Shown piece after piece: positions 17,065 through 24,704 of a stretch of DNA of 31,599 bases. The DNA lies in contig PBSR01000219.1 in assembly GCA_002726335.1 (NCBI GenBank), positions 1 to 31,599 of the forward strand, given 5' to 3'. Below the pieces are notes generated by a model that worked only from the letters and a program-made list of their open reading frames with translations, was not told the origin of the DNA and ran no database searches. The first letter of the stretch is position 1. Every line of letters starts with the position of its first letter. The DNA comes from Gemmatimonadaceae bacterium (GTDB lineage Bacteria > Latescibacterota > UBA2968 > UBA8231). Position numbers and translations under genes: made by a program.

Positions 17065-17115
17065 CGTGGCCACCTTGTACTAACGACTACCGGCGGGACT
17101 GCTGCAACCTGCCGG

Positions 17116-18015
17116 CTACCGAGCCAGGCTTGACTTGATCCGACCCCACGAGTCGCGAAGAATCGCGGAGGCGTTCCTGGCGCCGCTGCAATCGTCGAGA
17201 ATGCATGGGACCAACTCGCCATCGACGAAGTTATCCGCAAAGGCATCGTGCTGGGCGACGATATCGCCAACTCGGATTTCACCGAATACGGTCGGCACGG
17301 CCAGATAATACTCGCCCGAGAGCCGTCCTGTCTCGTCGGAATCATGCATGAAGATCTGGAAGCCGATGATTCGGCCGGCAGTCAGCACGCTCCGCCTGCT
17401 GCCTTCGGGATCGCGTCCATCCAGATCGTCCCACGGTGTCAACCAGAATTCGATGACTGAGAGGTTGGGCAACTCGCCGATCTGCATACCACCCATGTCG
17501 AACCACGACGATCCCCGCGCCACAAGGGGTGTTGCGGAGCCATCGATGATCTCCGGGCGCACATCGTAGACCTGCGCCTGCGAGAAATTGAGGCGTGAGC
17601 GTTCTTCCTGGCTGTATTCTTCACCGAAGAGCATGAACTGCCCGCCGCTGTGATCGCCGTCGATCATGAACTGGGTTCGGTCAGCAAACGTACCTGGGGA
17701 AGGTCGCAGATAGACATCGTCGAGGCGCTCGACACCAACGTAGATACGCTGAGTTGCGTGATTCCAGGCAAGGAACACTCTCAGTGCGAGATCTGAGGGA
17801 TCGGATGACTCGTCGGGGCCCTGGTACTGGAAATCGTCATGCGTCAGCGAGGCGTCGGGCAGGGCGTCTTCCCAGTCCTCGAGCGAACCATCGTGGAGAT
17901 CCGGCAGGCTGGCGGTGGGCAACTCGAAGATCGGGTAGACGACCTCGCCGAGATGGGCGGCAGCACTTGACGTCCACACCAGGCTTGCCACAGTCATTCG
18001 AAACATCCATCCCAT
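17116..18015 (-). CDS. exported DOMON/CBM9-like protein
   Basis: From ATG 18015 the protein has 299 residues; GTG 18081 would extend it into the preceding methyltransferase gene, and ATG 18006 or 17997 are also possible. A short signal peptide is seen (MTVASLVWTSSAAA, then HLGEVVYPIFELP). The body has the CBM9/DOMON pattern: PDLHDGSLEDWEDALPDASL, a strand ALRVFLAWNHATQRIYVGVE, FMIDGDHSGGQF, then LSVIEFWLTPWDDLDGRDP and GRIIGFQIFMHDSDE, ending FVDGELVPC. I remember very similar paralogous families, several per genome, in Latescibacterota, where their role is unknown. A haem- or sugar-binding function is possible for the fold but unproven. It follows the methyltransferase gene by 53 bases on the same strand. 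Confidence 0.7.
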   Translation of the reverse strand: MGWMFRMTVASLVWTSSAAAHLGEVVYPIFELPTASLPDLHDGSLEDWEDALPDASLTHDDFQYQGPDESSDPSDLALRVFLAWNHATQRIYVGVERLDDVYLRPSPGTFADRTQFMIDGDHSGGQFMLFGEEYSQEERSRLNFSQAQVYDVRPEIIDGSATPLVARGSSWFDMGGMQIGELPNLSVIEFWLTPWDDLDGRDPEGSRRSVLTAGRIIGFQIFMHDSDETGRLSGEYYLAVPTVFGEIRVGDIVAQHDAFADNFVDGELVPCILDDCSGARNASAILRDSWGRIKSSLAR

Positions 18016-18068
18016 CAGATTGACTGTGCTCCGAAGCGGCAGCCATCGCCTGCCGCTCGCCCTGACTC

Positions 18069-18746
18069 TCAAGGAGCGCACGGCTTCTCCACAAGGATCT
18101 GCCAGCGAGAGCTGACGCGCTCGACGCCTCCTTTTTCCCAGACATGATCTCTCTGCTTGCGAGACACCAGATCGAAACCAACCAGCAACTCTTCGAGATG
18201 ATGCCAGGTCGCATGGAAATGAACATGACCGGGTTCGAGTTCGAAGGTGTGGGGCGCGACTTCCGTGCCCTGGCCATAGAGACAGTCCTCCAGGGTTGGA
18301 CAGGTCAGATAGAACACGCCTCCGGGCCGAAGCCAGCGGCTGACGTGACAGATGGCCTGAGTGAAGTCGTCAGGCAAAGCGTGGTAGAGCACGTTGACGG
18401 CCAGGACGATGTCGAAGCTGTCCGGCACGAACAGATCATCGCTGAAACGCCCTGTCCGGGTCCGGATGGTGGTGAGACCGAACTCGGCGGCCTGCTCACG
18501 CACAGAAGCGACGGCACTCTCTGAGAGATCCACCGCCGTCACCCGGTGTCCCGCCTGTGCAAAGGCGATCGCGTTGCGCCCCAGTCCACAGCCGAGATCC
18601 AGCACGTCCGGGCGATCCAGAGGCGACAGAGTAGCTGCCAACGAGGCGATCTCGGGATCGACCTGGGTCCAGAAATCGCGGCTGTCCGGCTGGCGCCAGA
18701 CGCCGTCCCAGAAGATTTGCTGATCGGTAGGATCCACGTTCGTCAT
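18069..18746 (-). CDS. class I SAM-dependent methyltransferase
   Basis: The 225-residue protein starts at ATG 18746 (a TTG three codons earlier is possible; neither has a clear Shine-Dalgarno sequence). It carries PDVLDLGCGLGRNAIAFAQAG (SAM motif I), VTAVDLSESAVASV (acidic loop), DSFDIVLAVNVLYHAL and VSRWLRPGGVFYLTCPT. This resembles TehB-like/Methyltransf_25 enzymes. The C-terminal half contains HFHATWHHLEELLVGFDLVSRK, typical of the last strands of the fold. The alpha/beta hydrolase gene is divergent, starting 60 bases away, so the two share a promoter region. Substrate unknown. Confidence 0.85.
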   Translation of the reverse strand: MTNVDPTDQQIFWDGVWRQPDSRDFWTQVDPEIASLAATLSPLDRPDVLDLGCGLGRNAIAFAQAGHRVTAVDLSESAVASVREQAAEFGLTTIRTRTGRFSDDLFVPDSFDIVLAVNVLYHALPDDFTQAICHVSRWLRPGGVFYLTCPTLEDCLYGQGTEVAPHTFELEPGHVHFHATWHHLEELLVGFDLVSRKQRDHVWEKGGVERVSSRWQILVEKPCAP

Positions 18747-18806
18747 TCTGGTCAACCGCGCAGGTATCGTTGTCCGGACATCGCCAAGGGGTTACCATGC
18801 AATCAG

Positions 18807-19559
18807 ATGATAACTACGAACACACGCAACCAGCAGTCCGGGTTCCTCGACCAGACCGTTTCGTTCGACGCTATGGAGTACCCGTACGTCGTCTATGTCC
18901 CGCGCGAACTGAGTGCATCCGCACCCGTCGTGCTGGCCCTCCACGGAATCGGTGTGCGCGGCGATGACGGCCTGAGGCAGACGAATAGGGGACTGGCCCG
19001 GGCCATCCGGTCCAACCCCGACGCCTGGCCCGCGATCGTCGTGATGCCACAGGCACCGGAGCAGAGCGTGTGGCAGGGGAGTGCGGCCGCCGCCGCTCTG
19101 GCGGCACTGGACCAGACGATCGCCGAGTACGAGATCGACGAGGCGCGCGTGTACCTGACGGGGCTGTCCATGGGTGGTAACGGCAGCTGGTACCTGGCCT
19201 ACCATCATCCAGATCGATTTGCGGCCCTTGCGGTCGTCTGCGGCTTCATCAGCCATCGGCCCCGCGTCAGTGCCTTCCTTCCTGACAGCGGCGACGCCTT
19301 TGCCGAGGTGGCCGAGCGTATCAAGGGTATCCCGATCTGGGCTTTCCATGGGGACAGGGACGAGGCCATACCCGTCGACGAGACCAGGAAGATGGTGGCG
19401 GCCCTCAAGCAGGTCGGTGCAGAGGTCCGTTACACCGAGTTCGCAGGGGTTGGCCACGGGGCCTGGGATCCGGCGTACGCGATGCCGGAGCTGTCCGAAT
19501 GGTTGTTCCGGCAGCGGCGGCGCGTAGAGGAGACGCCCCGGCAGAACTCTACAGCTTGA
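18807..19559 (+). CDS. alpha/beta hydrolase (esterase/dienelactone-hydrolase-like)
   Basis: The 250-residue protein starts at ATG 18807; an AAGGGG is present but 14 bases upstream. It shows a complete catalytic triad for a serine hydrolase of the PHB-depolymerase/DLH type: oxyanion loop LALHGIGVRGDD, nucleophile elbow GLSMGG with Ser121, acid in HGDRDEAIPV (Asp183/Asp185), and His217 in GVGHGAWDPAY. A loop following the first strand (NRGLARAIRSNPDAWPAIVVMPQAPEQ) is usual for this group of predicted peptidases/esterases ('phospholipase/carboxylesterase'). No signal peptide. Natural substrate unknown. Its last 11 bases overlap the end of the convergent coiled-coil gene. Confidence 0.85.
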   Translation: MITTNTRNQQSGFLDQTVSFDAMEYPYVVYVPRELSASAPVVLALHGIGVRGDDGLRQTNRGLARAIRSNPDAWPAIVVMPQAPEQSVWQGSAAAAALAALDQTIAEYEIDEARVYLTGLSMGGNGSWYLAYHHPDRFAALAVVCGFISHRPRVSAFLPDSGDAFAEVAERIKGIPIWAFHGDRDEAIPVDETRKMVAALKQVGAEVRYTEFAGVGHGAWDPAYAMPELSEWLFRQRRRVEETPRQNSTA

Positions 19560-19893
19560 TTGCGGCCACGATGATCGTCGTGCTCAACCCGACGAGCATC
19601 ATCATCCTCTGCGTGAGCCGATCGCCCTGTTCGCGGATGAGGCGATAGACCTCATCGAACCTCTCGTCCACCTTGTCGAACTTCTCGTCCATCTTGTCGA
19701 ACCTCTCGTCTACCCTGGCGAAGCGATCCTCGAACCTGGCTTCGAGACGCGCGAACATCGCACGCATGGCCTCAAGCTCTCGCGCCGTGGTGGCACGCAG
19801 ATCCTGCATATCCTGACGAAGGTATGAGATCGCCCAGTGCATTTCTTCCTGGCTCGTCTCCGCAGGCGGCGGATTGTCCGGGGCATCAGCCAT
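19549..19893 (-). CDS. tail-anchored coiled-coil protein
   Basis: The 114-residue protein starts at ATG 19893 with GAGGAG about 12 bases upstream; the frame stays open to 20280 but that part has no coding character. Residues 15-95 are a long helix with heptad repeats, including near-perfect units ERFDKMD, EKFDKVD, ERFDEVY. The last 20 residues (MMMLVGLSTTIIVAAIKL) are one membrane segment, giving a tail-anchored protein with a cytoplasmic coiled coil. This layout is found in DUF1640/CCDC90-like small proteins and phage or plasmid-type 'hypothetical' proteins. Function unknown. The convergent hydrolase gene overlaps its stop by 11 bases. Confidence 0.7.
   Translation of the reverse strand: MADAPDNPPPAETSQEEMHWAISYLRQDMQDLRATTARELEAMRAMFARLEARFEDRFARVDERFDKMDEKFDKVDERFDEVYRLIREQGDRLTQRMMMLVGLSTTIIVAAIKL
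19656..19739. repeat. 21-bp tandem repeats inside the coiled-coil gene
   Basis: Units begin with CGAAC at 19656, 19677 and 19698, and a diverged one at 19719. The first three differ by a few bases only. Each encodes seven residues on the - strand, one coiled-coil heptad, so the helix probably grew by unit duplication. Confidence 0.75.
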
Positions 19894-20126
19894 GGTTCTC
19901 TGTCTCCTCGAAGTGTAGCGTTGCAGCCTGAGATCGGCAACGATCCAAAGGCTCCCTGCAAGGACAGTGCCACTCAACTTCACACTGGAGATGTTGCCCG
20001 GCTCAGGATCATATATGTCACCGGATGCCGACATCAGCGGGTGTTGTCGGCCACAGCACGAGTAGGTTCGGGTCAAGTACGATGATGGAATGAAGCACGG
20101 AATGGACCCTCTGGGCGCTGGTGCGT

Positions 20127-20157
20127 CAGTCCGAAAGGACTGTATAATGCAGGAATG
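20127..20157 (+). promoter_or_regulatory. palindrome plus TATAAT box at the start of the THUMP methyltransferase gene
   Basis: CAGTCC-GAAA-GGACTG (20127-20142) is a perfect 6-bp hairpin with a GNRA tetraloop, and it directly abuts a perfect -10 hexamer TATAAT (20143-20148). A transcript would begin about 7 bases on, at or next to the ATG at 20155, which suggests a leaderless mRNA. No good -35 hexamer is seen at 16-18 bp, so an activator or extended contact could be needed. Confidence 0.5.
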
Positions 20158-21228
20158 GTGACACGGATGACTTCGGGCGGAGAGACCCGTCTGTTCGGGC
20201 GTTGCACACGCGGGATCGAGGGGATGCTGGCCGCCGAGGTGCAGGAGCGGCTGGGTGGCGAGGTGCTCGAGGTAGGCCACCGTCAGGTCCAGTTTCAGAC
20301 CGGGTCCGATCTGCGTCGGGTCCTCGATCTGCGCTGCGCCGATGACGTGTTCCTCAGCTGCGGGGTGGTCGAGGGGGTGTCGCGAGAGCGAGCGTCACTC
20401 AACAGGCTTGCCAGGGGACTGTCATCTCTCGACCTGCAGCCAGGACTTCAGACGGTTGCCGGCATCAGAGAGGCAGAACCGACCCGCTTCGACGTGGTCT
20501 GCAGTTTCCTGGGACAACGGAATTACAATCGCTTCGAGGCGGAGGGGGCCGCAGCGGGGGAGATCGGCAAGCAGGTCCAGCTCCCACGGGTTTCCCTCGA
20601 ACGTCGACGGGACGCGGACATCTCGTGGCGGATTCACGTCGACGGAGAGCAGGCGCTGGTGGGTTTGCGGATCGCGGCCCAGCCACTCCACCGTCGCTCC
20701 TGGCGGATTCATGGACAACCCGGTGCACTGCATCCGCCGGTGGCTGCTGCCATGGCCTTGCTGGCCCGGCCAGAGTCTGGCGCCACCGTCCTGGATCCGC
20801 TCTGCGGATCGGGAACTCTCTGTGTCGAGGCCGGACTGTTCGAAGACACAGCCCACGTGGTCGGCGGTGATGCCTCCGCTGAAGCGCTCCGGATCGCCGG
20901 GGAGCATGCGCGCCTGGCGGGTACGTCGTTCCGAGGTGTGGTGGCCGACGGGGCCAGGCTGCCGCTGGCGGATGATGGAGTCGACATCGTGCTGTGTAAC
21001 CCCGCCTGGGGTCGATCAGTGGCACTCAGAGGAGAACTCGGCCGGGATCCAGATCTCCTGTGGCAGGAGATCGCACGGGTGCTGCGGAGCGATGGGAAGG
21101 CGCTCGTGCTGATGGAGACTCAGGTTGAGGCGGCAGTGCTGGACAGCGCCGGGCTGCAGTCGATCAACCGGCTCGCAATCCGGGTCTCAGGGCGCTGGGC
21201 GACGCTGAATACCGTGGTGGCGGGATGA
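20155..21228 (+). CDS. THUMP-domain RNA methyltransferase (RlmL/TrmN-like)
   Basis: The 357-residue protein has an N-terminal THUMP RNA-binding domain (about 10-165, opening with LFGRCTRGIEGMLAAEVQERLGG in segments typical of the family) and a C-terminal UPF0020 methyltransferase domain. HRRSWRIHGQPGALHPPVAAAMALL is the usual linker, DPLCGSGTLCVEAG (from Asp214) is SAM motif I, GGDASAEALRIAGEHA follows, and the catalytic NPPYG loop appears as CNPAWGRS (Asn282). Such enzymes make N2-methylguanosine in tRNA or 23S rRNA. NPAWG instead of NPPYG is a conservative variant (aromatic kept). Two starts are possible: ATG 20155, perhaps leaderless, or ATG 20167 with AGGA 12 bases upstream. It ends 11 bases from the convergent methyltransferase gene. 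Confidence 0.85.
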   Translation: MVTRMTSGGETRLFGRCTRGIEGMLAAEVQERLGGEVLEVGHRQVQFQTGSDLRRVLDLRCADDVFLSCGVVEGVSRERASLNRLARGLSSLDLQPGLQTVAGIREAEPTRFDVVCSFLGQRNYNRFEAEGAAAGEIGKQVQLPRVSLERRRDADISWRIHVDGEQALVGLRIAAQPLHRRSWRIHGQPGALHPPVAAAMALLARPESGATVLDPLCGSGTLCVEAGLFEDTAHVVGGDASAEALRIAGEHARLAGTSFRGVVADGARLPLADDGVDIVLCNPAWGRSVALRGELGRDPDLLWQEIARVLRSDGKALVLMETQVEAAVLDSAGLQSINRLAIRVSGRWATLNTVVAG

Positions 21229-21239
21229 CAATGCCGGAC

Positions 21240-21860
21240 CTACCGCGCGGCTACGGCGCTGCCTCTGAAGTTGTAGCACAGCGGTCGGGGACCGGGTATG
21301 TACACCCTCTCATCCGACGTGATGTCAAAGCCGGCGGAGCGGATCAGTTCCGGTATGTCGCGATTTATGTTGCAGCCGCCCCCCAATTTTCTCCAGGCCG
21401 GATTCAGACGATTCTGCCAGCGACGTACGTCTTCATCGGGGGCGAGGCCGTGCTCGCAGAACAGCAGGCTGCCCTCCGGCTTCAGCACCCGTCGCATGCC
21501 CTCCAGGGCGGCAACCGCATCCGGTATCGTGCAGAGCGTGTAGGTCACCAGAACGGTATCCATGCTGTTCAAGTCGAGGGGAATGTCCTCGGCCGGTAGG
21601 TCGATGAACTCCACGTCCACGGACGAACTGTCCACGACGGGCTGCGCTTTGCGTCGCATCCCGACGGATGGTTCCAGTGCCCAGATCCTGCTGACTTTGT
21701 CCGGGTCGTAGAACGGGACATTCAGGCCGCTGCCAAAGCCGATCTCCAGGACCTCTCCTTTGGCCAACGGCACGAGTCTGCCGCGCTGCTTCTGATTGGG
21801 CTGGGCGGAACACGCAAGGTTGATCACGTGTGGCAGGATGTGTTCCCCGTACCAGCTCAT
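21240..21860 (-). CDS. class I SAM-dependent methyltransferase
   Basis: The 206-residue protein has the opening WYGEHILPHVINLACS common in methyltransferases related to thiol/thiopurine and UbiE-like enzymes, SAM motif I EVLEIGFGSGLNVPFYD, acidic loop ALEPSVGMRRKAQ, then MDTVLVTYTLCTIPD and MRRVLKPEGSLLFCEHGLAPD, with the family-typical RRWQNRLNPAWRKLGGGCNINRD near residue 160. The ATG at 21860 overlaps the stop of the HAD gene by 4 bases (ATGA), so it is translationally coupled to it. Substrate unknown; some members methylate small thiols or arsenicals, but no such specificity is visible. Confidence 0.85.
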   Translation of the reverse strand: MSWYGEHILPHVINLACSAQPNQKQRGRLVPLAKGEVLEIGFGSGLNVPFYDPDKVSRIWALEPSVGMRRKAQPVVDSSSVDVEFIDLPAEDIPLDLNSMDTVLVTYTLCTIPDAVAALEGMRRVLKPEGSLLFCEHGLAPDEDVRRWQNRLNPAWRKLGGGCNINRDIPELIRSAGFDITSDERVYIPGPRPLCYNFRGSAVAAR

Positions 21861-22513
21861 GGCTGCTCCGTTCCGCTCAGGGCCGACATCAACCCGTGAA
21901 AATCATCGAAGACGTCGCACGTGGCTTCCGTGAACCTGGCTCGGTCCTGGTGCCCCTGCAGGACGACCGCAGGATGGCCGCCGAGGGCCTCGGCGACTTC
22001 GACATCGTGGTCCGTGTCCCCGATGAACAAGGTTTCAGAGGGTACTATGTGCTGGTCACGGAAGAGATCGATCCCCCTGTCGATCTTGGTCTTGGCGAGC
22101 CGGTCCGGAAGACCGTAGACGAGTTGAAAGAAGGGCTCGACCCCATGCACCCGGACCCACGAGCAGAGCAGGGACTGCTGCGCGGCGGACAGGATGAACT
22201 GGGGAACGTCCGATCGCTGGAAGTGTTCGAGCAGGCCGAGGACGCCGTCGTTCAGTGAGCAGCCTTCGACCCCGGCGAGATAGGCCTCGTGGAATTCGTC
22301 GGCCAAGTCGGTGAGAGCTTCAACGGACAGATCCAGACCGAGTCTCTCGTAGTAGGCGGAGATCGGAAAGCCGAAGACGCGCCGATGCATAGCTACATCG
22401 AGTACCGGCAGGTCTCTTCGGCGGAGCACCTCGCTGATCGATGCAGCCGCCAGGGCGACATCGTCGAGCAGGGTACCATTGAAGTCCCAGACAACTGCCG
22501 TTGGGCGGATCAC
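21857..22513 (-). CDS. HAD-family phosphatase (phosphoglycolate-phosphatase-like)
   Basis: This 218-residue protein starts with GTG 22513. HAD motif I is VVWDFNGTLLDD, with nucleophile Asp10 and Asn12 in place of the usual second Asp (DFNGT/DWNGT variants are common in this branch). Motif II is QFILSAAQQ, motif III the Lys of LAKTKIDRG, and motif IV FIGDTDHDVEVAEALGG. A helical cap lies between motifs I and II, as in the PGP/Gph subfamily. It is the first gene of a two-gene unit with the methyltransferase, overlapping it by 4 bases. Substrate unknown; a small phosphorylated sugar or acid is likely. Confidence 0.85.
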   Translation of the reverse strand: MIRPTAVVWDFNGTLLDDVALAAASISEVLRRRDLPVLDVAMHRRVFGFPISAYYERLGLDLSVEALTDLADEFHEAYLAGVEGCSLNDGVLGLLEHFQRSDVPQFILSAAQQSLLCSWVRVHGVEPFFQLVYGLPDRLAKTKIDRGIDLFRDQHIVPSETLFIGDTDHDVEVAEALGGHPAVVLQGHQDRARFTEATCDVFDDFHGLMSALSGTEQP

Positions 22514-22714
22514 GGAGATAGTGGCTCCTCCTCAGAGGGCGTCGCGTAGGCCAAGATGATAGGAGCAACGGTGGAATGGTAACAGCCTTGGCAGGCCCCG
22601 CCGTCGCACAGTTGGCCCGGCGGCAAGAACGTTTGCCCTGGAACACCCCGCCAGATATCATGCCGACCAATAGCAGCTGCGACGCGATGTGCACATCACA
22701 GGCGGAGGTGCGGC

Positions 22715-23176
22715 ATGAGCGTGCGACAGGCAACCGCGGCCGATGTGCCAACGTTGGCCCGGTTGAACAGACTGGTGCAGGAGATCCATGTGGCGGCGGA
22801 GCCGGAGGTGTTCAGAATGCCGACTGTGTCGGAGGTGGCGGCCTTCTTCCGGAAAGCTCTCTCAGACGTAGAAATGAGGGCGTACGTGGCCGAGGAGGAG
22901 GATGTGGCGGTGGGCTACCTGCTGGCGGCCGTGCGGCAACGGCAGGAGGATGCCTTTCGGCGTGGCTACCGGTGGTTCCAGATCGACCAGATCTCCGTCG
23001 ATCCCGCCTGCCAGCGGCAGGGGCACGGCCGGGCCTTGCTCTCGGCGGCACTCGACGGTGCTCGTGAAGCGGGTATACAGGGTGTGGAGACGGGCGTGTG
23101 GGCTTTCAACGAACCTTCCCTCTCCTTTTTCGAGGATCAGGGCTTTCTGCCGGCGTCGTTGCGGCTGCGACGATGA
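22715..23176 (+). CDS. GNAT-family N-acetyltransferase
   Basis: The 153-residue protein begins at ATG 22715 with a clear GGAGGTG at 22704-22710. It has the GNAT fold in order: N-terminal RQATAADVPTLARLN, RAYVAEEEDVAVGYLLAAV, then IDQISVDPACQRQGHGRALLSAAL, where the acetyl-CoA loop is QRQGHG, and NEPSLSFFEDQGFLPASLRLRR at the end, with the FYEKxGF-type motif. Many relatives acetylate small amines, aminoglycosides or protein N-termini; the substrate is not predictable. The 201-base gap shared with the divergent HAD gene holds nothing that I can recognise. Confidence 0.85.
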   Translation: MSVRQATAADVPTLARLNRLVQEIHVAAEPEVFRMPTVSEVAAFFRKALSDVEMRAYVAEEEDVAVGYLLAAVRQRQEDAFRRGYRWFQIDQISVDPACQRQGHGRALLSAALDGAREAGIQGVETGVWAFNEPSLSFFEDQGFLPASLRLRR

Positions 23177-23283
23177 TCATCCGTGACTCGATACCAGGCG
23201 TTGACGGTGGCGGAGCATGTCGCGGACCAGTGTCGTTCTGCACACTGCGAGACAGAGAGCGTGTCGATTCTGCGAACGGGCCC

Positions 23284-23658
23284 TTAGGCCTCAGGGAGGC
23301 CGACGAACTGACGCAGCTCAAAGCCGTTGCCGTCTGGATCGCTGACTTCAGCCAGGCGCACCGGCACGCCACCACCGGCATCGCGCAGTTGCCGAACCGT
23401 GCCACCGGCTGCCTCCAGCTCCTGCACGGCGGCGTCCAGATCGTCGACCTCCAGATTCAGTCCAGCATGCGGCAGCGGCTCCTCGTCGACGTGGCCCTCG
23501 GAGATGATGTGCAGGGCGACGATGAGGTCGCCGCACTTCAACGTACACCATCCCGCTGAGCGGGAGTCAGGCACCAGACCCAACACCTCGTTGTAGAAGG
23601 CGTAGGCACGGTCCATGTCGAAGACATAGTGGATGACCATGGGACTGTGGGTCTTCAT
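23284..23658 (-). CDS. VOC-family (glyoxalase/dioxygenase-fold) protein
   Basis: The 124-residue protein starts at ATG 23658, preceded by GGAGA 6 bases upstream. It has the paired beta-alpha-beta-beta-beta units of the vicinal oxygen chelate fold: VIHYVFDMDRAYAFYNEVLGL in the first half and GLNLEVDDLDAAVQELEAAGG with EVSDPDGNGFELRQF in the second. The Glu of the last motif is the usual metal ligand. One such unit pair is the normal length for glyoxalase-like, fosfomycin-resistance and bleomycin-binding proteins. Substrate unknown. The 106 bases downstream to the GNAT gene contain no recognised element. It lies 50 bases downstream of the kinase-like gene on the same strand. Confidence 0.85.
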   Translation of the reverse strand: MKTHSPMVIHYVFDMDRAYAFYNEVLGLVPDSRSAGWCTLKCGDLIVALHIISEGHVDEEPLPHAGLNLEVDDLDAAVQELEAAGGTVRQLRDAGGGVPVRLAEVSDPDGNGFELRQFVGLPEA

Positions 23659-23708
23659 CTGAGTTCTCCGTTTGCTTGTGTGCAAAAGGGGTCTGCTGGT
23701 CGCTGGGC

Positions 23709-24704
23709 TCACCGGCCCTCGACCAGCTCGATGACCCTGCGCGTGTTGGATGTCATCACACCGGTGGCCCACTCCCTGTCGATGGAGTCGCCGGCGACAG
23801 CCTCGGAGGCAAAGGCGGTCCAGCCGATGCTGTGTGTGAGTGTGTAGAGGTTCATTCGGTGAGGGTCGAGGTCGTCACGGGAAAAGGCGCTGTACAAGGG
23901 GCCGAAACGCGCACGAAGCAGGCTGTGCTCGTACTCCAGATCGAAGTACCGAACCCCCTCGCAGTCGATGAAGTACGACTCTGATGAGGGCGACACCAGG
24001 ATGTGCTCGGGACCCAGCTCACCGTGGATCAGATGGAAGGTTGACCGCGGCTCGATGATGTCAATGAGAGACTGAAGCGTATCCAGGATCTGAGTCCTGT
24101 GGGTCTTGATGGTCTCATTGAACTCGCAGGCCAGATCAAGGCTCAGCCTGGTGTTTTCCTCGACCAGACGCTCACACCTGGATTCCTCTGAGCGTCTTCC
24201 ATCGAGCCGGCCTGGCTGGGGTGCCCGCAGCGCGTGCATGGTTCGCAACTGCGCGTCGATCCGTGCCAGAAGCGCTTGGGTGGCGCGGTCGTCGCATCGC
24301 CGCGTGAACTCTGTGAAGTTGCATCCCTCGATGAACTCGACCAGGGCAAAGTCGTAGTCGCAGACGGTTCTGGAACCGTCGAGGGCGTAGAGCTCGGGTG
24401 TGGCGACACCGTGACGGCGCAGGAACTCGTTGTTCACGGCGAACAGATCCGATCCACTCGGACCCAGGAGCCAGTCGGCATCCGTCTCTACGCAGGTGAG
24501 CTGGTGATCGGGCTCTTCCCAGACGTGGAGGATGCACCGTGAATCGGAGTGGCTCAAACCAAGCCGGTAGGTCTTCTTGGCGAAGCCGTCGTTGAGATCC
24601 TCGAGGCTGCGCAGCTGACAACGGGGTCCCCACGTATCTCTGACGACCCGTTCGAGGTGCTCGGGGTCCAGCGCGCAGCCGTCCATGCGCGGACGGGCGG
24701 TCAA
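23709..24704 (-). CDS. aminoglycoside-phosphotransferase-like (APH-fold) kinase, atypical catalytic loop
   Basis: The 331-residue protein follows the APH/choline-kinase fold: DLNDGFAKKTYRLGL (glycine-rich/early strands), YDFALVEFIEGCNFTEF (hinge), ARIDAQLRTMHALRAP (helix before the catalytic loop), and LIHGELGPEHILVSP with SYFIDCEGVRYFDLEYE. In the family the catalytic loop is H-x-D-x4-N; here it is His227-Gly-Glu229 with His234 in place of Asn, while Asp247 (metal ligand in IDCE) is kept. The start is TTG 24704: GGAGG (24715-24719) stands 10 bases ahead and the TTG overlaps the upstream TGA as TTGA; ATG 24686 has no Shine-Dalgarno sequence. Substrate unknown; could be a low-molecular-weight hydroxyl compound, or the protein could be a pseudokinase. 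Confidence 0.75.
   Translation of the reverse strand: MTARPRMDGCALDPEHLERVVRDTWGPRCQLRSLEDLNDGFAKKTYRLGLSHSDSRCILHVWEEPDHQLTCVETDADWLLGPSGSDLFAVNNEFLRRHGVATPELYALDGSRTVCDYDFALVEFIEGCNFTEFTRRCDDRATQALLARIDAQLRTMHALRAPQPGRLDGRRSEESRCERLVEENTRLSLDLACEFNETIKTHRTQILDTLQSLIDIIEPRSTFHLIHGELGPEHILVSPSSESYFIDCEGVRYFDLEYEHSLLRARFGPLYSAFSRDDLDPHRMNLYTLTHSIGWTAFASEAVAGDSIDREWATGVMTSNTRRVIELVEGR

Noticed and set aside
19894..20280. Upstream extension of the coiled-coil frame
   Set aside because: The open frame to 20280 has Cys/Pro/Ser-rich nonsense composition; the ATG at 19893 with GAGGAG ahead is the sensible start.
21857..22513. Loss of the second Asp of HAD motif I (DFNGT) as a sign of inactivity
   Set aside because: The DFNGT/DWNGT variant is common in active-looking members of this branch and all other motifs are intact.
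22514..22714. Possible small gene in the gap between the HAD and GNAT genes
   Set aside because: Frames crossing the gap have no ribosome site and continue as shadows of the GNAT gene; nothing can be supported.
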